Source of the DNA: Mesorhizobium sp. M1B.F.Ca.ET.045.04.1.1
GTDB lineage: Bacteria > Pseudomonadota > Alphaproteobacteria > Rhizobiales > Rhizobiaceae
Reading direction: 5' to 3'
NCBI RefSeq assembly: GCF_003952465.1
Contig: NZ_CP034448.1
Coordinates: 4,441,001 to 4,505,000 of the forward strand
Length of the DNA stretch: 64,000 nucleotides
A program made the translations under genes and the position numbers. The notes beneath the pieces were generated by a model. That model was given only the letters and a program-made list of their open reading frames with translations. It was not told where the DNA came from and did no database searches. This document shows positions 1-9,200 of the stretch, piece by piece (positions within the stretch are counted from its first letter, which is position 1; each line of letters opens with the position of its first letter).

Positions 1-861
1 ACACTCCAAGGAGTCCTCCGCGACCTGCAACTGGGCCGCGATCCTCGTCCTGAGTTCATCGGCTGCGTTTCTGTTGAAGGCTAGAAGCAGGATCTCGTCG
101 GGCCGATAGAGCTGTTTCTCCAGGACGTAGGCGACCTTGCCGACCATCGTCGCGGATTTGCCGGATCCTGCCGAGGCCACCAGCAGGTTGTTGTCCTCCA
201 GGCGGATACAAGCCTCGCGCTGCTGATGGGAAAACGAGCGCCGGTCGAGATCGTCGAAGAACGGTTGGAACCTCGTCAATTCCGAGCTGACGAAGGCCTC
301 GTTGTAGGCATGGCGAACGGCCGGGTCCGTTATCATGGCGAACGAGGCCGGGAGGGAGGCCTTGAGTCCTGCCGGCATCATGTCCGGGTTTAGAAGCGGG
401 TGAGAGAGGGCGGCCGCTGCGGCGCCGGGGACGCCGGCAACAGCCCTGCCCAGATCGGCCTGTGCAAGATACTGTCTGTTGCCTTCGGTAAGCTCACGAA
501 GCCTTTCGTCGACATCGAGCAGGCGATCCTTCTCGGTGGCGATCAGCCCAAAGAGGTGAGTGTTGATGAAGGCATGAAGGTCGGAGGTCAGCTGTGAAGC
601 CGCGTCACCGGAGAGTGCCGAAAGGGTTTCTGTTCTGTCGCGAGCTCGTATCTCGACGGTGTGCCAAAGCAGTGCCTTATTTGTCGAAACCGACACGATG
701 TCGAGGCAGCTAAGCTCTGCCTCGCTATCTTGAGTCAACCGGAAATGCCCCGAGATCTTCGGGTCGAGCGTCAGCTTCCATTTTCCCGCTGGAAACATCC
801 GCGCAAAGAAACCTGGGCGGTAGGTCCGCGAGCGGCCAGATAGAAATTTGGTCAAGGCCAC
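1..861 (-). CDS. HelD-like superfamily 1 DNA helicase, N-terminal part (runs off the window)
   Basis: Reading the minus strand gives an open frame from about 861 down to base 1. It carries the Walker A motif ASAGSGKS (about 165-190) preceded by a Q motif region (SFSHQQREACIRLED) and followed by EILLLAFNRNAADELRTRI, which is motif Ia of UvrD/Rep-type helicases. The wording of the Ia region and the roughly 230-residue non-helicase N-terminus resemble helicase IV (HelD) more than UvrD itself. No ATG lies near the expected start; GTG at 861 or TTG at 855 are possible, an internal ATG is at 798, and an in-frame stop lies near 970. The rest of the gene, including motifs II-VI, is left of the window. 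Related helicases occur both in DNA repair and as parts of defence islands; the family call is good, the role is unknown. Confidence 0.7.
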   Translation of the reverse strand, partial: MALTKFLSGRSRTYRPGFFARMFPAGKWKLTLDPKISGHFRLTQDSEAELSCLDIVSVSTNKALLWHTVEIRARDRTETLSALSGDAASQLTSDLHAFINTHLFGLIATEKDRLLDVDERLRELTEGNRQYLAQADLGRAVAGVPGAAAAALSHPLLNPDMMPAGLKASLPASFAMITDPAVRHAYNEAFVSSELTRFQPFFDDLDRRSFSHQQREACIRLEDNNLLVASAGSGKSATMVGKVAYVLEKQLYRPDEILLLAFNRNAADELRTRIAAQLQVAEDSLEC

Positions 862-1102
862 GTTCGATACGCTCGGTAGGCAAGAGGCTCCGACGAGCCG
901 ACTATCATGAACTGATTGAGACGTTCCAAATGCCCGGAACTCATGCTGAGTAGGGTCTGGGTATTTTTCTCAGCAGTCGCTGTAGCGTGATCCGTTGGTA
1001 ACGGGGCGCTGTTGCCATGCGCGTCGGCTTCAGCGCCTGTACTTGGTCGATAGCGACGCGCTTGCGGCTGATCTAAATCAGAAAGATCGGTTAGACGGTC
1101 TC

Positions 1103-2077
1103 CTAGGCTGATGATGCTGGCTTGGAATCGTCGTCTTTGGGCTTTGGGGGCTCCGGATCTTTGTTCTCAGGCTTCGCTTCATCCGGACCCCAGCCATTCG
1201 GGAGCACTACATTGAAGATGTTCCGCAACGACTTCTCCACACCGGTGAACGGACCGACATATCCCAAGGTGCGAGCTTTTGCCTCTCTCTCGTTCCGTTC
1301 GAATAGCCTCAATCGGGGATCAAATTCCACAGCATCGATCATGAGATTTGGATCGAATTCGATATTGAAAAACTCCGGCCCCGCGCTTCGATCACGCGAA
1401 ATCACCAAGACTCGCAGTTCGCTCTCATGGCGGTAGTAGCTATCCTTCAGAAACAGCGTATCTGCCCTGTGATCGGGCAGCGCCATGCGAGCTGCGCCGA
1501 TCGCACCTAGTCCATTGGTGACGAACTGGGAAATCTCGTCGCTTGAGCAGTACCGGACTTTTCCAACGTAGAAATTGGCCCGCGGGTGTTTCGAAGACTG
1601 GTCCTTCAACGCCTTGATTATTTTTCGAGGAGAGGATGCGACCCTAACCCCTTCCGCGTAAGGTGTCCTATTCCGTCCTACCACTGGATCCACCGATACC
1701 TGCGAGTAGGCACGAATCAGCGTGTCCGAATTGCTCTCAAACGACCAGCATTGAGCATAAGCCGGCGTCAGAAATTCAGTAAAATGCCGATGCTGCCCGG
1801 TTCTTTCGTCAGTCATCGCGACATTTGAACTGACATCTTCGAAGGGATCATCCCAGCGCGAAGGACGAACGAATGTCAGCGAGCGCATTTGCAGCGCTTG
1901 TTCGAAGAACCAAAGCGGAAATACTCGGAAGATTGGAGCGTCCCAATCAAATTCTGGCTCTTTTTGCACTGCAACGGTCAATTGCGCCTCTCCAGTCCCG
2001 ATCCAACCTCTGGGTCGCAAAGCTCGCACTAAGGTTTGGCGCCCGCAATAGCTTGAGTTTGGAGAAACCCCAGACAA
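1103..2077 (-). CDS. DUF2971-like protein
   Basis: The protein (up to 324 residues) has the DUF2971 signature: an early WDDPFED motif, then a central AQCWSF motif with SDTLIRAYS, and a later YRHESELRVLVI block. DUF2971 proteins are common in defence islands and prophages and have no established biochemical role. The C-terminal 30 residues are Pro/Lys/Asp rich and look like a flexible tail. The listed start is TTG at 2077; GTG or TTG codons 30-35 codons further in are equally possible, and the conserved part only begins around residue 45. It is divergent from a second DUF2971-like gene at 2566, with about 490 bases between them. Confidence is good for the family, low for the start. Confidence 0.7.
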   Translation of the reverse strand: MSGVSPNSSYCGRQTLVRALRPRGWIGTGEAQLTVAVQKEPEFDWDAPIFRVFPLWFFEQALQMRSLTFVRPSRWDDPFEDVSSNVAMTDERTGQHRHFTEFLTPAYAQCWSFESNSDTLIRAYSQVSVDPVVGRNRTPYAEGVRVASSPRKIIKALKDQSSKHPRANFYVGKVRYCSSDEISQFVTNGLGAIGAARMALPDHRADTLFLKDSYYRHESELRVLVISRDRSAGPEFFNIEFDPNLMIDAVEFDPRLRLFERNEREAKARTLGYVGPFTGVEKSLRNIFNVVLPNGWGPDEAKPENKDPEPPKPKDDDSKPASSA

Positions 2078-2311
2078 TCTTGGGAATTTAGCTAAGGGAT
2101 GCGCCCCATTCGCCCCAAAGCTGAGGGACCGGTTGCCCCGCCGCTACCGCCCGGGTAAACTCTGGGTCTGAGATTTGACTGTCGGCCGTTCATCCTGGCT
2201 TGCGCCAGAAGTCTCGCAAAGGTCTTTCCAGTCCTTTGTGCCAATGTCCTTCAAGATTTATGATCTGGCGAGGGCGTTTTCGGTTGTACGAAAAAAACAG
2301 ATATCGATTTT

Positions 2312-2410
2312 TTAGGTATTTTTAAAAAGCAAGAGCGCAGGGAGGCTTGCAGTTGCCAATCCAAGTAGCGCCGTGATGAGCTCAACCGCATGAGTTGCTA
2401 GATCAATCAT
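2312..2410 (-). CDS. possible 32-residue hydrophobic peptide
   Basis: In the 488-base gap between the two DUF2971-like genes, the minus strand encodes a short ORF that starts with ATG at 2410 and reads MIDLATHAVELITALLG followed by more hydrophobic residues and ending LFKNT. Nearly the whole peptide could be one membrane helix, as in type I toxins and small phage membrane peptides. No good Shine-Dalgarno sequence is visible, and an AT-rich stretch with A- and T-runs lies just past the stop. It may be chance. Nothing else recognisable is in 2078-2565. Confidence 0.3.
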   Translation of the reverse strand: MIDLATHAVELITALLGLATASLPALLLFKNT

Positions 2411-2565
2411 AAATTTATTCTAAGCGATCGGCCGGGATGAAGCAAGGCCGCACCGTCTGCCTCGCGCGCCGCCAGGCCTGAATGGCCTGAGTTCAGACCC
2501 GTGACACCAAATGACAGGGAGTTCATAGCCGACTAGAGTGCCGAGCGGGCTCTTGGGAATCTCTC

Positions 2566-3312
2566 ATGATCATCGACCAGAAGCATCCCATCTCTTGGTC
2601 ACTCGTTGAGCGCGGCGCTGACGGCCGGAAAGTGATGAGGGACCCCGCGTTCACAAAACCATTCCTCTATCACATGCTGGAATGGCGTTATGCCAAGCTG
2701 ATTTTCGAAACTAACAAACTGCGGCTCTCGCCCGTTCGATGTTGGCAGGACCCCTATGAGCGGTGGTGGTGCGATCAACTTTTCAATCGCCCCGGTCCCT
2801 TGTCGGGATTTCAACCGTACGGTTCGTGTTGGACCACAGGTGCACATGACGAGCCGCGTTGGCGGATGGCAGGCTTTGGTCCCGACAAGGAAACTCCTAT
2901 TGTCCGAATCCGCTGTCGGGCGGACGCGATGGTGAACGCGGCAAAAAGCCTCATCGAGAACAGCGCCGGTTCCGCTTTTCTAGGCCGCGTCCAGTATCGT
3001 GGCGAGAAAACGCTTGTTCGTCTGGCTCAGTCGGTCGCGGAAGGATCGAAGAAAGAAGTTACCCGGATGGCCGCGACCATGCTGTTGCAAAAGCGGCGCG
3101 CCTTCAGGTTCGAAGACGAGGTGAGACTCCTTTGGCTGGACAAGCAGGCTCTGAGAGAGGGTGTCTATATCGACATCGAGGCGAAGACGTTCATCAATCA
3201 AGTGATGATAACGCCTCACGCAAGCCCCGCTGAAACGGCGGACATCAAACGGCAGATGAAGCATTTTGGCGTACCTTGCCTCGCGTCGGGGGTGCTGAAG
3301 TCGCCGCGTTAG
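2566..3312 (+). CDS. second DUF2971-like protein
   Basis: This 248-residue protein starts at ATG 2566. It contains LRLSPVRCWQDPYERWW, then GSCWTTGAHDEPRWRMAGFG, and a later FRFEDEVRLLWL motif. These match the order of blocks in DUF2971 proteins (W-x-D-P-x-E, then C-W, then E-x-E-x-R-L/V), so it is probably a diverged member of the same family as the 1103-2077 gene, although the two differ too much to be recent duplicates. Function is unknown; the divergent pairing and position beside nuclease genes suggest a defence or prophage role, which is inference only. Confidence 0.6.
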   Translation: MIIDQKHPISWSLVERGADGRKVMRDPAFTKPFLYHMLEWRYAKLIFETNKLRLSPVRCWQDPYERWWCDQLFNRPGPLSGFQPYGSCWTTGAHDEPRWRMAGFGPDKETPIVRIRCRADAMVNAAKSLIENSAGSAFLGRVQYRGEKTLVRLAQSVAEGSKKEVTRMAATMLLQKRRAFRFEDEVRLLWLDKQALREGVYIDIEAKTFINQVMITPHASPAETADIKRQMKHFGVPCLASGVLKSPR

Positions 3313-3386
3313 GCCGGTCCGCAAATCCTTGTGCCTCACGCAGTTCGTCCCCATTTATGTTGGGATCGAAATCGGGATTTTAACGC

Positions 3387-3581
3387 ATGGGCGGACGCTA
3401 TGGTGAGGTACGCGGAAGTTCGAAGATTGAGACCTACCTCAAATATGTCCATCAGGTCGAACGCTCCGATATGCTCCCACACAATAACCCAGACCCGCGC
3501 TACAAGAAGCAGTGTAAGCGAGAGATGGTTCAAGACCCTGAAACCGGGGAGTGGGTCTTGGCCTTCCACCAGCATACCTAG
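3387..3581 (+). CDS. small hypothetical protein
   Basis: This 64-residue ORF starts at ATG 3387 and reads like a soluble charged protein (KIETYLKYVHQVERSDMLP, then PDPRYKKQCKREMVQDPETG, ending WVLAFHQHT). Its composition is more protein-like than the competing frames in this stretch, but no convincing ribosome binding site is seen and no family is recognised. Confidence 0.4.
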   Translation: MGGRYGEVRGSSKIETYLKYVHQVERSDMLPHNNPDPRYKKQCKREMVQDPETGEWVLAFHQHT

Positions 3582-3963
3582 CTGGTGATTTGATTCCCCG
3601 GAGTTAGGTGGCTGCTTTGCAAGCAATTTTGAAGTGGCCGCCGGATCGGAGCAAAGAAGCGTGCGGCGTGTGAATTGAGGCCGCATAAAGGCACGCTTCG
3701 GGTGGACGAGTAGGAATTGATGCGAAGACTTACGACCTTACATCTCGGCATTGGCACCCATGCTGCCACGGTGCCGCCGATCGGGTCGGGGCAAGCTTCC
3801 ATGTCGTCGCTCCCCGTTCGGGCGAAGAACCCGTTCGGGCTCTGGTCCTAAGCACTAGGTCTCCGGTCGGGCCTGCATTAGCTGGGTGATGCAGGCTCGC
3901 TCGATTTGGCGCCCTTCTCGGTAACCATCCGCGGGGGGCCGTAGACATGCATCGTCTGTGGTT

Positions 3964-4028
3964 GCGATGAGCGTAAACATGCGGCGGCGCGTTCGCCGCC
4001 GCATGGGTCGGAGCCGGCAAAGAGGCTT
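3964..4028 (-). mobile_element. IS66-family transposase (TnpC) remnant
   Basis: The minus strand here reads SLFAGSDPCGGERAAA and, in a neighbouring frame, MFTLIAT. This is the conserved LFAGSDxGGERAAAMFTLI segment of IS66 TnpC C-termini, here broken by a frameshift and flanked by non-matching sequence. Only about 65 bases remain, so it is a fossil. It sits in the gene-poor stretch 3582-4217, where no other gene can be supported; the stretch marks an old insertion or deletion point at the left border of the defence locus. Confidence 0.5.
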
Positions 4029-4217
4029 TGCGGCTGATGGTCAGGCAGATACGGCCACCATCGAGGAAGCTGGTGAGGGCGGATGGTGTTCCAACTGCTT
4101 GCTAATGCCATGGCGGCCGTTGGCTAAGTCGGTTGGCGCCGTGGCTCTCGTGTGGCCGTCTGCCTGGATCTTCGCTACGGTCGATGCAACAGCGATTTTC
4201 GATTCAAGCGGTTACCT

Positions 4218-4841
4218 ATGCCCCAAGATTTATTGCCTCGAATTTTTCAGGCCGACATCCATCGTTTCTACACGAGCGTCGTGCTGCCTGCACTGGACAA
4301 TCTGCCAATCCATAGCGGCGTAAAGACCAGCGGGTCTGCGGCATCCATGGCGGAGTTTCTTGAACACGCCCAAACGCACACGTCGAATATGCTCGCTTTC
4401 GAAGCGCGACGCTGCTTCGCGCTCACACTTGACGGCCTCTTTGAGCGCCAACTGCGGATTTGGGCAAGGGTGCATGTCCCGGACGATCGGCGTCCAGGTA
4501 TTGCCACTGTGGAAATCAATAAACTTGTCCGAGGAGTGGGTTTGCGTTATGGCCTCGATCTCGAAACAGGGCAGGTGAAGGCGACAATCGAGGAATTGCA
4601 TCTGTTAGGAAACGCCGCGCGGCATGGCGACGGAGGCTCTCTGACCAAGTTGCGTGACCGTGCTCCTCACCTTTGGCATTATGCGGACAGCACCGTCGCT
4701 GCAAAGTCGGAAGAGCATGCCATTCTCAGCGAAGGCATTCAGCTCTCCGACAGCGGCCTCACGCGTTACGTGCGCGCTCTAACGCGGTTTTGGGGATTGG
4801 CTGACCGGGAGCCGGGCGCCGTGCTCGACGTGCCGTATTGA
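4218..4841 (+). CDS. HEPN-like helical protein of unknown function
   Basis: The 207-residue protein is best started at ATG 4218 (MPQDLLPRIFQ); the 22 codons upstream read like non-coding sequence. It appears mostly alpha-helical. The region IEELHLLGNAARHGDGG followed by a C-terminal LSDSGLTRYVRALTRFW resembles the core and last helix of HEPN-type proteins, in which an LRxLRNxxxH-type motif marks the active site. Here the Arg expected several residues before the His is not obvious, so catalytic activity is doubtful. The gene is convergent with the PIN-like gene (15 bases apart), so it belongs physically to the defence cluster. The HEPN assignment is tentative; an unrelated helical protein is possible. 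Confidence 0.45.
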   Translation: MPQDLLPRIFQADIHRFYTSVVLPALDNLPIHSGVKTSGSAASMAEFLEHAQTHTSNMLAFEARRCFALTLDGLFERQLRIWARVHVPDDRRPGIATVEINKLVRGVGLRYGLDLETGQVKATIEELHLLGNAARHGDGGSLTKLRDRAPHLWHYADSTVAAKSEEHAILSEGIQLSDSGLTRYVRALTRFWGLADREPGAVLDVPY

Positions 4842-4856
4842 TGACGGGCTTGAAAG

Positions 4857-6029
4857 TTAGGTGCTCGCCGCTTGCGCAAATCGCGCCGCGAGCTGGCCGG
4901 GTATCGCGTCATAGCTTCCGGCCTTTTCCACATGTCGAGCGAGGGCGGCAAATGTTTCCGATTTCTGCCGGGCAAGCCTGAAGGCTTCATAGGTTCGTTT
5001 GTCGACGTAGATCACATCGCAATAAGCGGCGAGGCAGGCTAGATAACGGTCTGTCAGTTCACTGCCGTCCCATTCGTGCGTGTCTGGGTGAAAGCGTCGA
5101 ATGGCATTGTAGATGATGTCCGAGGGCAATCGGTCCTCCTTGACCCGCGCAATGAGCTCCGGCCAGGGTAGATTCAGCCGCACGTTCAGCACTTCCAGCT
5201 TCCTGCGGAAAACTGCCATATCGCCAAGGTCGGCGAGGGTTGTGTCAGGGCCGATATCTGACAGATCAAATCCCCAAGCTTGCAGAATCCGAAGCCCCGG
5301 GTTGTCGGGGCGGACGATTTCCGCGCCGATGCGTATGACGTCTTCAATGAAGGCGCGCGATGTATCGTCCGCGTCGGGAATGCGTTTATCGCCGCGCTGC
5401 CGGATATCTTCTGCAAGGCGGCCATGGAGGCGCTGAAACTGCTGCAACATGTCATCGGGCGCGCGAATCCGATCCTTCAGAAGGTCCATGATCTTGGCAT
5501 CGGCATTGCCGGCGAAGTCGGATTTGGAAATTGCAACGACCTCGCGGGTGCGTTGTTCGCTGTGAACAAAACCATTGCGAAGAACCGTCCAGCTTTCGAG
5601 AAACGGCCGGACAAGCTCAGCGCCGCTGGTGAGGCGAAACATGTTTTTCCCCGCTTCTTCGCGCACCACTGCAGCGCTCGCAGCAGGGTATTGGAATGCG
5701 GCAGCAATTTCGAAGCATTGCAGGCTGCCGACCGAGCCGACAATGTCTTCCTTCTGGAACGAGGCGATAGAGGCGACCAAGGGCAGCGACTGAAGGTACG
5801 CGACGCGTTGCGCGGCCACTTCCTCGCTTCGGTGCGAAAACAGCTCCTGAAAATGATGCCAGGAGAGCAGCAAAACACTACCGGTTTCCATGAAAGCCTG
5901 ATCGAAGGCTTCGGCCCGCCTTACGCGCGCGCTGTCCTTGCTCGCCTTGTCCCCGGCGATAGCGCCGAGATGGGACGAATCCAAGGCAACGAATTTCGGG
6001 AGAAGAAACTTACGACCAAGTGTTTCCAA
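4857..6029 (-). CDS. PIN-like nuclease-fold protein
   Basis: This 390-residue protein begins with a short beta strand carrying an Asp (FVALDSSHL, about residues 13-21), has a Ser/Glu helix (WHHFQELFSH, about 58-67), and ends with AAYCDVIYVDKRTYEAF (about 345-361). This is the Asp...Glu...Asp-xx-(T/V)-Asp-K order of PIN-domain RNases, with a long helical insertion between. The final DVIYVDKRT segment is the strongest piece. The start is TTG 6029, since an in-frame stop lies directly upstream and no ATG is available. It is divergent from the giant STAND gene (182 bases between), so the two could share a regulatory region. Family is moderately supported; a toxic RNA- or tRNA-cutting role is inference. 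Confidence 0.5.
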   Translation of the reverse strand: METLGRKFLLPKFVALDSSHLGAIAGDKASKDSARVRRAEAFDQAFMETGSVLLLSWHHFQELFSHRSEEVAAQRVAYLQSLPLVASIASFQKEDIVGSVGSLQCFEIAAAFQYPAASAAVVREEAGKNMFRLTSGAELVRPFLESWTVLRNGFVHSEQRTREVVAISKSDFAGNADAKIMDLLKDRIRAPDDMLQQFQRLHGRLAEDIRQRGDKRIPDADDTSRAFIEDVIRIGAEIVRPDNPGLRILQAWGFDLSDIGPDTTLADLGDMAVFRRKLEVLNVRLNLPWPELIARVKEDRLPSDIIYNAIRRFHPDTHEWDGSELTDRYLACLAAYCDVIYVDKRTYEAFRLARQKSETFAALARHVEKAGSYDAIPGQLAARFAQAAST

Positions 6030-6211
6030 TATGGGTTCCCACTAAAGGCTACCGCCGTCCCAAGCCGGCCAACACGCTTGGAAGGAGTAATTTATAGCCA
6101 ATTGAAGCGGTTAGTTGAAAGTTTTCGTCAGGAAGTATTGGTCCGGACTATGATTGCGAATCGGAATCGCACAAAATTCCAATAGTCCCATCATGGCGAG
6201 TTGATAGTCCC

Positions 6212-9200
6212 TTGCGCAAGCCTGAGAAAAAGAAAGCCGCGACGACCAATTTGGTCAGACCGAGCCGTGACGGCGACCAATTTCACTACCTGTGGGCCGC
6301 TCGCCGCTGCCTCAATCTTCTGCCGCCTGAATCCGACCTCAAATCGGTAACTGTCGAGGGCGCATCCCCATCAGATAAGACCGCAAAGGGACCGATCAGA
6401 GCGGGAGAGGAAGTGATCGATCTCGCCGAGTACTTTGGGGACCGTGATTTTGCGAAAGCAACCCTTGTCCGGTACATCCAGCTCAAACATTCGACCGAGG
6501 CGCCGAACAAGCCCTGGCCAGCAAGCGGGCTTGAAAACACGATCGCCGGCTTTGCCAAACGGTACAAAGCCACTCTCGCTGGCTCTTCGAAGAATGGTAG
6601 CTATCCCACCCTCGAGTTTGTTTTCGTATCGAACCGGCCAATCAGCCCGGCGGTGATTACAGCAGTCGAGAATGCGGCGAAAGGACTTGTTGTCAAGCCG
6701 GCCGACTTGAAGAAGCTAGAAACATATACTGGTCTTAAGGGAACTAAACTCGCGGATTTTTGCAAATTGCTGAAGCTGGAGGGCAGGCACGATGCGTTAT
6801 GGGATCAAAGGAATATTCTTTTCCAAGATGTCAGCCAGTACTTGCCGGATGCGGATGTCGATGCGCCAGTCCAACTTAAGGAGCTCGTGAACTGCAAGGC
6901 TCTCTCTCAGGCCGCATCCAATCCCAGCATTGAACGCATGGATGTGCTTCGGGCGTTAAAGGCCGACGAAGGACGGCTTTATCCCGCGCCGTGCCGCATC
7001 GAGCAGTTAAGCAACGCCGTTCCGCGCGAACAGGAGCGCGATCTCGTCAACGCGATTGTCGGTGCTGCAAACCGGCCCGTCGTGGTGCATGCCGAAGGAG
7101 GTATTGGCAAGTCGATCTTTGCCAGCCGCATTCATCTCGGGCTTCCACTAGGTTCTGCGAGCATCCTCTACGATTGCTTCGGAAACGGCCAATACCGCAG
7201 CGCCACCGGCTATCGCCACCGTCACAAAGACGCTCTCGTTCAAATCGCCAACGAACTCGCCGGAAAGACGCTGTGTCACCTCTTGATCCCGACTTCACGG
7301 GCAGGGGCCGTTGATTACCTCAAGAAGTTTCTCTTTCGCCTTGAGCAGGCCGCCGGCTTTCTTCGCGCGGAAAATCCCGATGCAGTGCTTTGCATCATCA
7401 TCGATGCCGCCGACAACGCACAGATGGCGGCGGAAGAGATTGGCGAGGCGCGTGCTTTCATCCGCGATTTGCTAAGGGAGCAGATACCGGATGGGGTCCG
7501 GATCGTCGCCCTTTGTAGGTCTCACCGCCAGGAGAAATTGGACCCGCCGCCGAACACGCTATCCCTTGAACTAGAATCCTTCAGCCGGGACGAGACCGCC
7601 GCCCATCTGCGTCAGGTATTCCCCTACGCTAGTGAACAGGATATCGATGAATTTCACCGCCTAAGTTCCAAGAATCCGCGTGTCCAGGCGCTCGCCCTTT
7701 CAGCCGGCGGGACGCTCCCAGAAATCCTCCGAGAGCTTGGCCCAAACCCGACCACCGTCGAAAAAGCAATTGGCAATCTGCTGTCCGCCGCGATTGCCAA
7801 GTTGCGCGATGAGGGCGGCTCCGTAGAGAAAGCCCAGATCGACCGCATCTGTGTAGCCCTTGCTGCATTGCGGCCGCTTGTGCCGATTTCGGTCCTGTCT
7901 TCGATGTCAGGGGTTTCGGCGTCGGCCATCAAGAGTTTTGCATATGACCTTCGGCGCCCGCTTATCGTCACGGGCGAAACCATCCAGTTTTTTGACGAGC
8001 CTTCCGAAAGCTGGTTCCGGGAACGGTTCAAACCGACAGCGGCCGATCTCACCGCATTCATCGCCAGCATCAAGCCGCTATCGTCCGGCAGCGCCTATGT
8101 CGCAGCGGCGCTGCCGCAACTTATGCTGGAGGCGGGGCAGTTTGACGAGTTGGTAGCGCTCGCATTGTCATCGGAGGGGCTACCGGAACTCAACCCGCTC
8201 GACCGGCGTGACGTCGAGCTTCAGCGCCTGCAATTTGCCCTGAAGGCGAGCCTCCGGGCCAAGCGCTATCTGGACGCAGCTAAACTCGCATTGAAGACCG
8301 GCGGCGAGACGGCAGGTGATGAGCGCCAGCGGGCGGTGCTGCAGGGAAACACGGATTTGGTTTCGGCCCTTATGGAGGGGGACCGCATTCAGGAACTTGT
8401 TTCGCGTAAAATCTTTGGCTCGCGGTGGGTCGGCTCACACAATGCCTATGAAGCCGCGCTCATGTCTGGCCACGCCGAATTGCAAGGCGATGCGCGGAGC
8501 CGATTGCGAATGGCGGTGGAATGGGTGCGCAACTGGTCACGGCTTCCCGACAAGGACCGCGCGCGCGAGACGATGGCCGACAATGACATCGGTGAAATGG
8601 CTATCGCACACTTTAACATCCATGGTGCGCGCGCTTGCGTAAATAGCCTTGAGGGATGGACACCGCCCTTCGTTCCTTTCAGCGTTGGGCGCTACCTTGC
8701 GCATCGCTTCGTCGATCACAGCCGTTACGAGGACCTTGACGAGCTTGCACTTGCGGCAGGTGATAACGTCTATCTCGTGCTCGCTATCGTCGTGGAGTTG
8801 CGTGAGGTTTGCCGGACGCCGCCGAAGGAGGCGCTGGCAAGGTGCCTCAAGCAACTGTGCAAACCGTCATTCATGGTTAGCACGGGTGAGAATTGGAACG
8901 GCCATGAACGCCCTTTGATGGCCGTCACGGCGTTGGTCGAAGCCTGCCATCAGCTATCGATCGGCACAAAGGCCGCGCTCGCAAAGCTTTTGTCGCGCTA
9001 CCTGCCCAAGGAGCCTCCGCGCGGATTGGGGACCCGTTTCAACGACGCACGGTCGCCACTGCTTCGAGCTTATGCCTTACGTGCAGCACTGCTCGGGAAG
9101 ACACTGGACTTACTTGATCTTGCGCATGCCGAGCTTCGTGCGGAGATTGATAAGGAGAACAACCATTCCTACTCGCAAGAAGCCCAGGAGTTCAAAGAAG

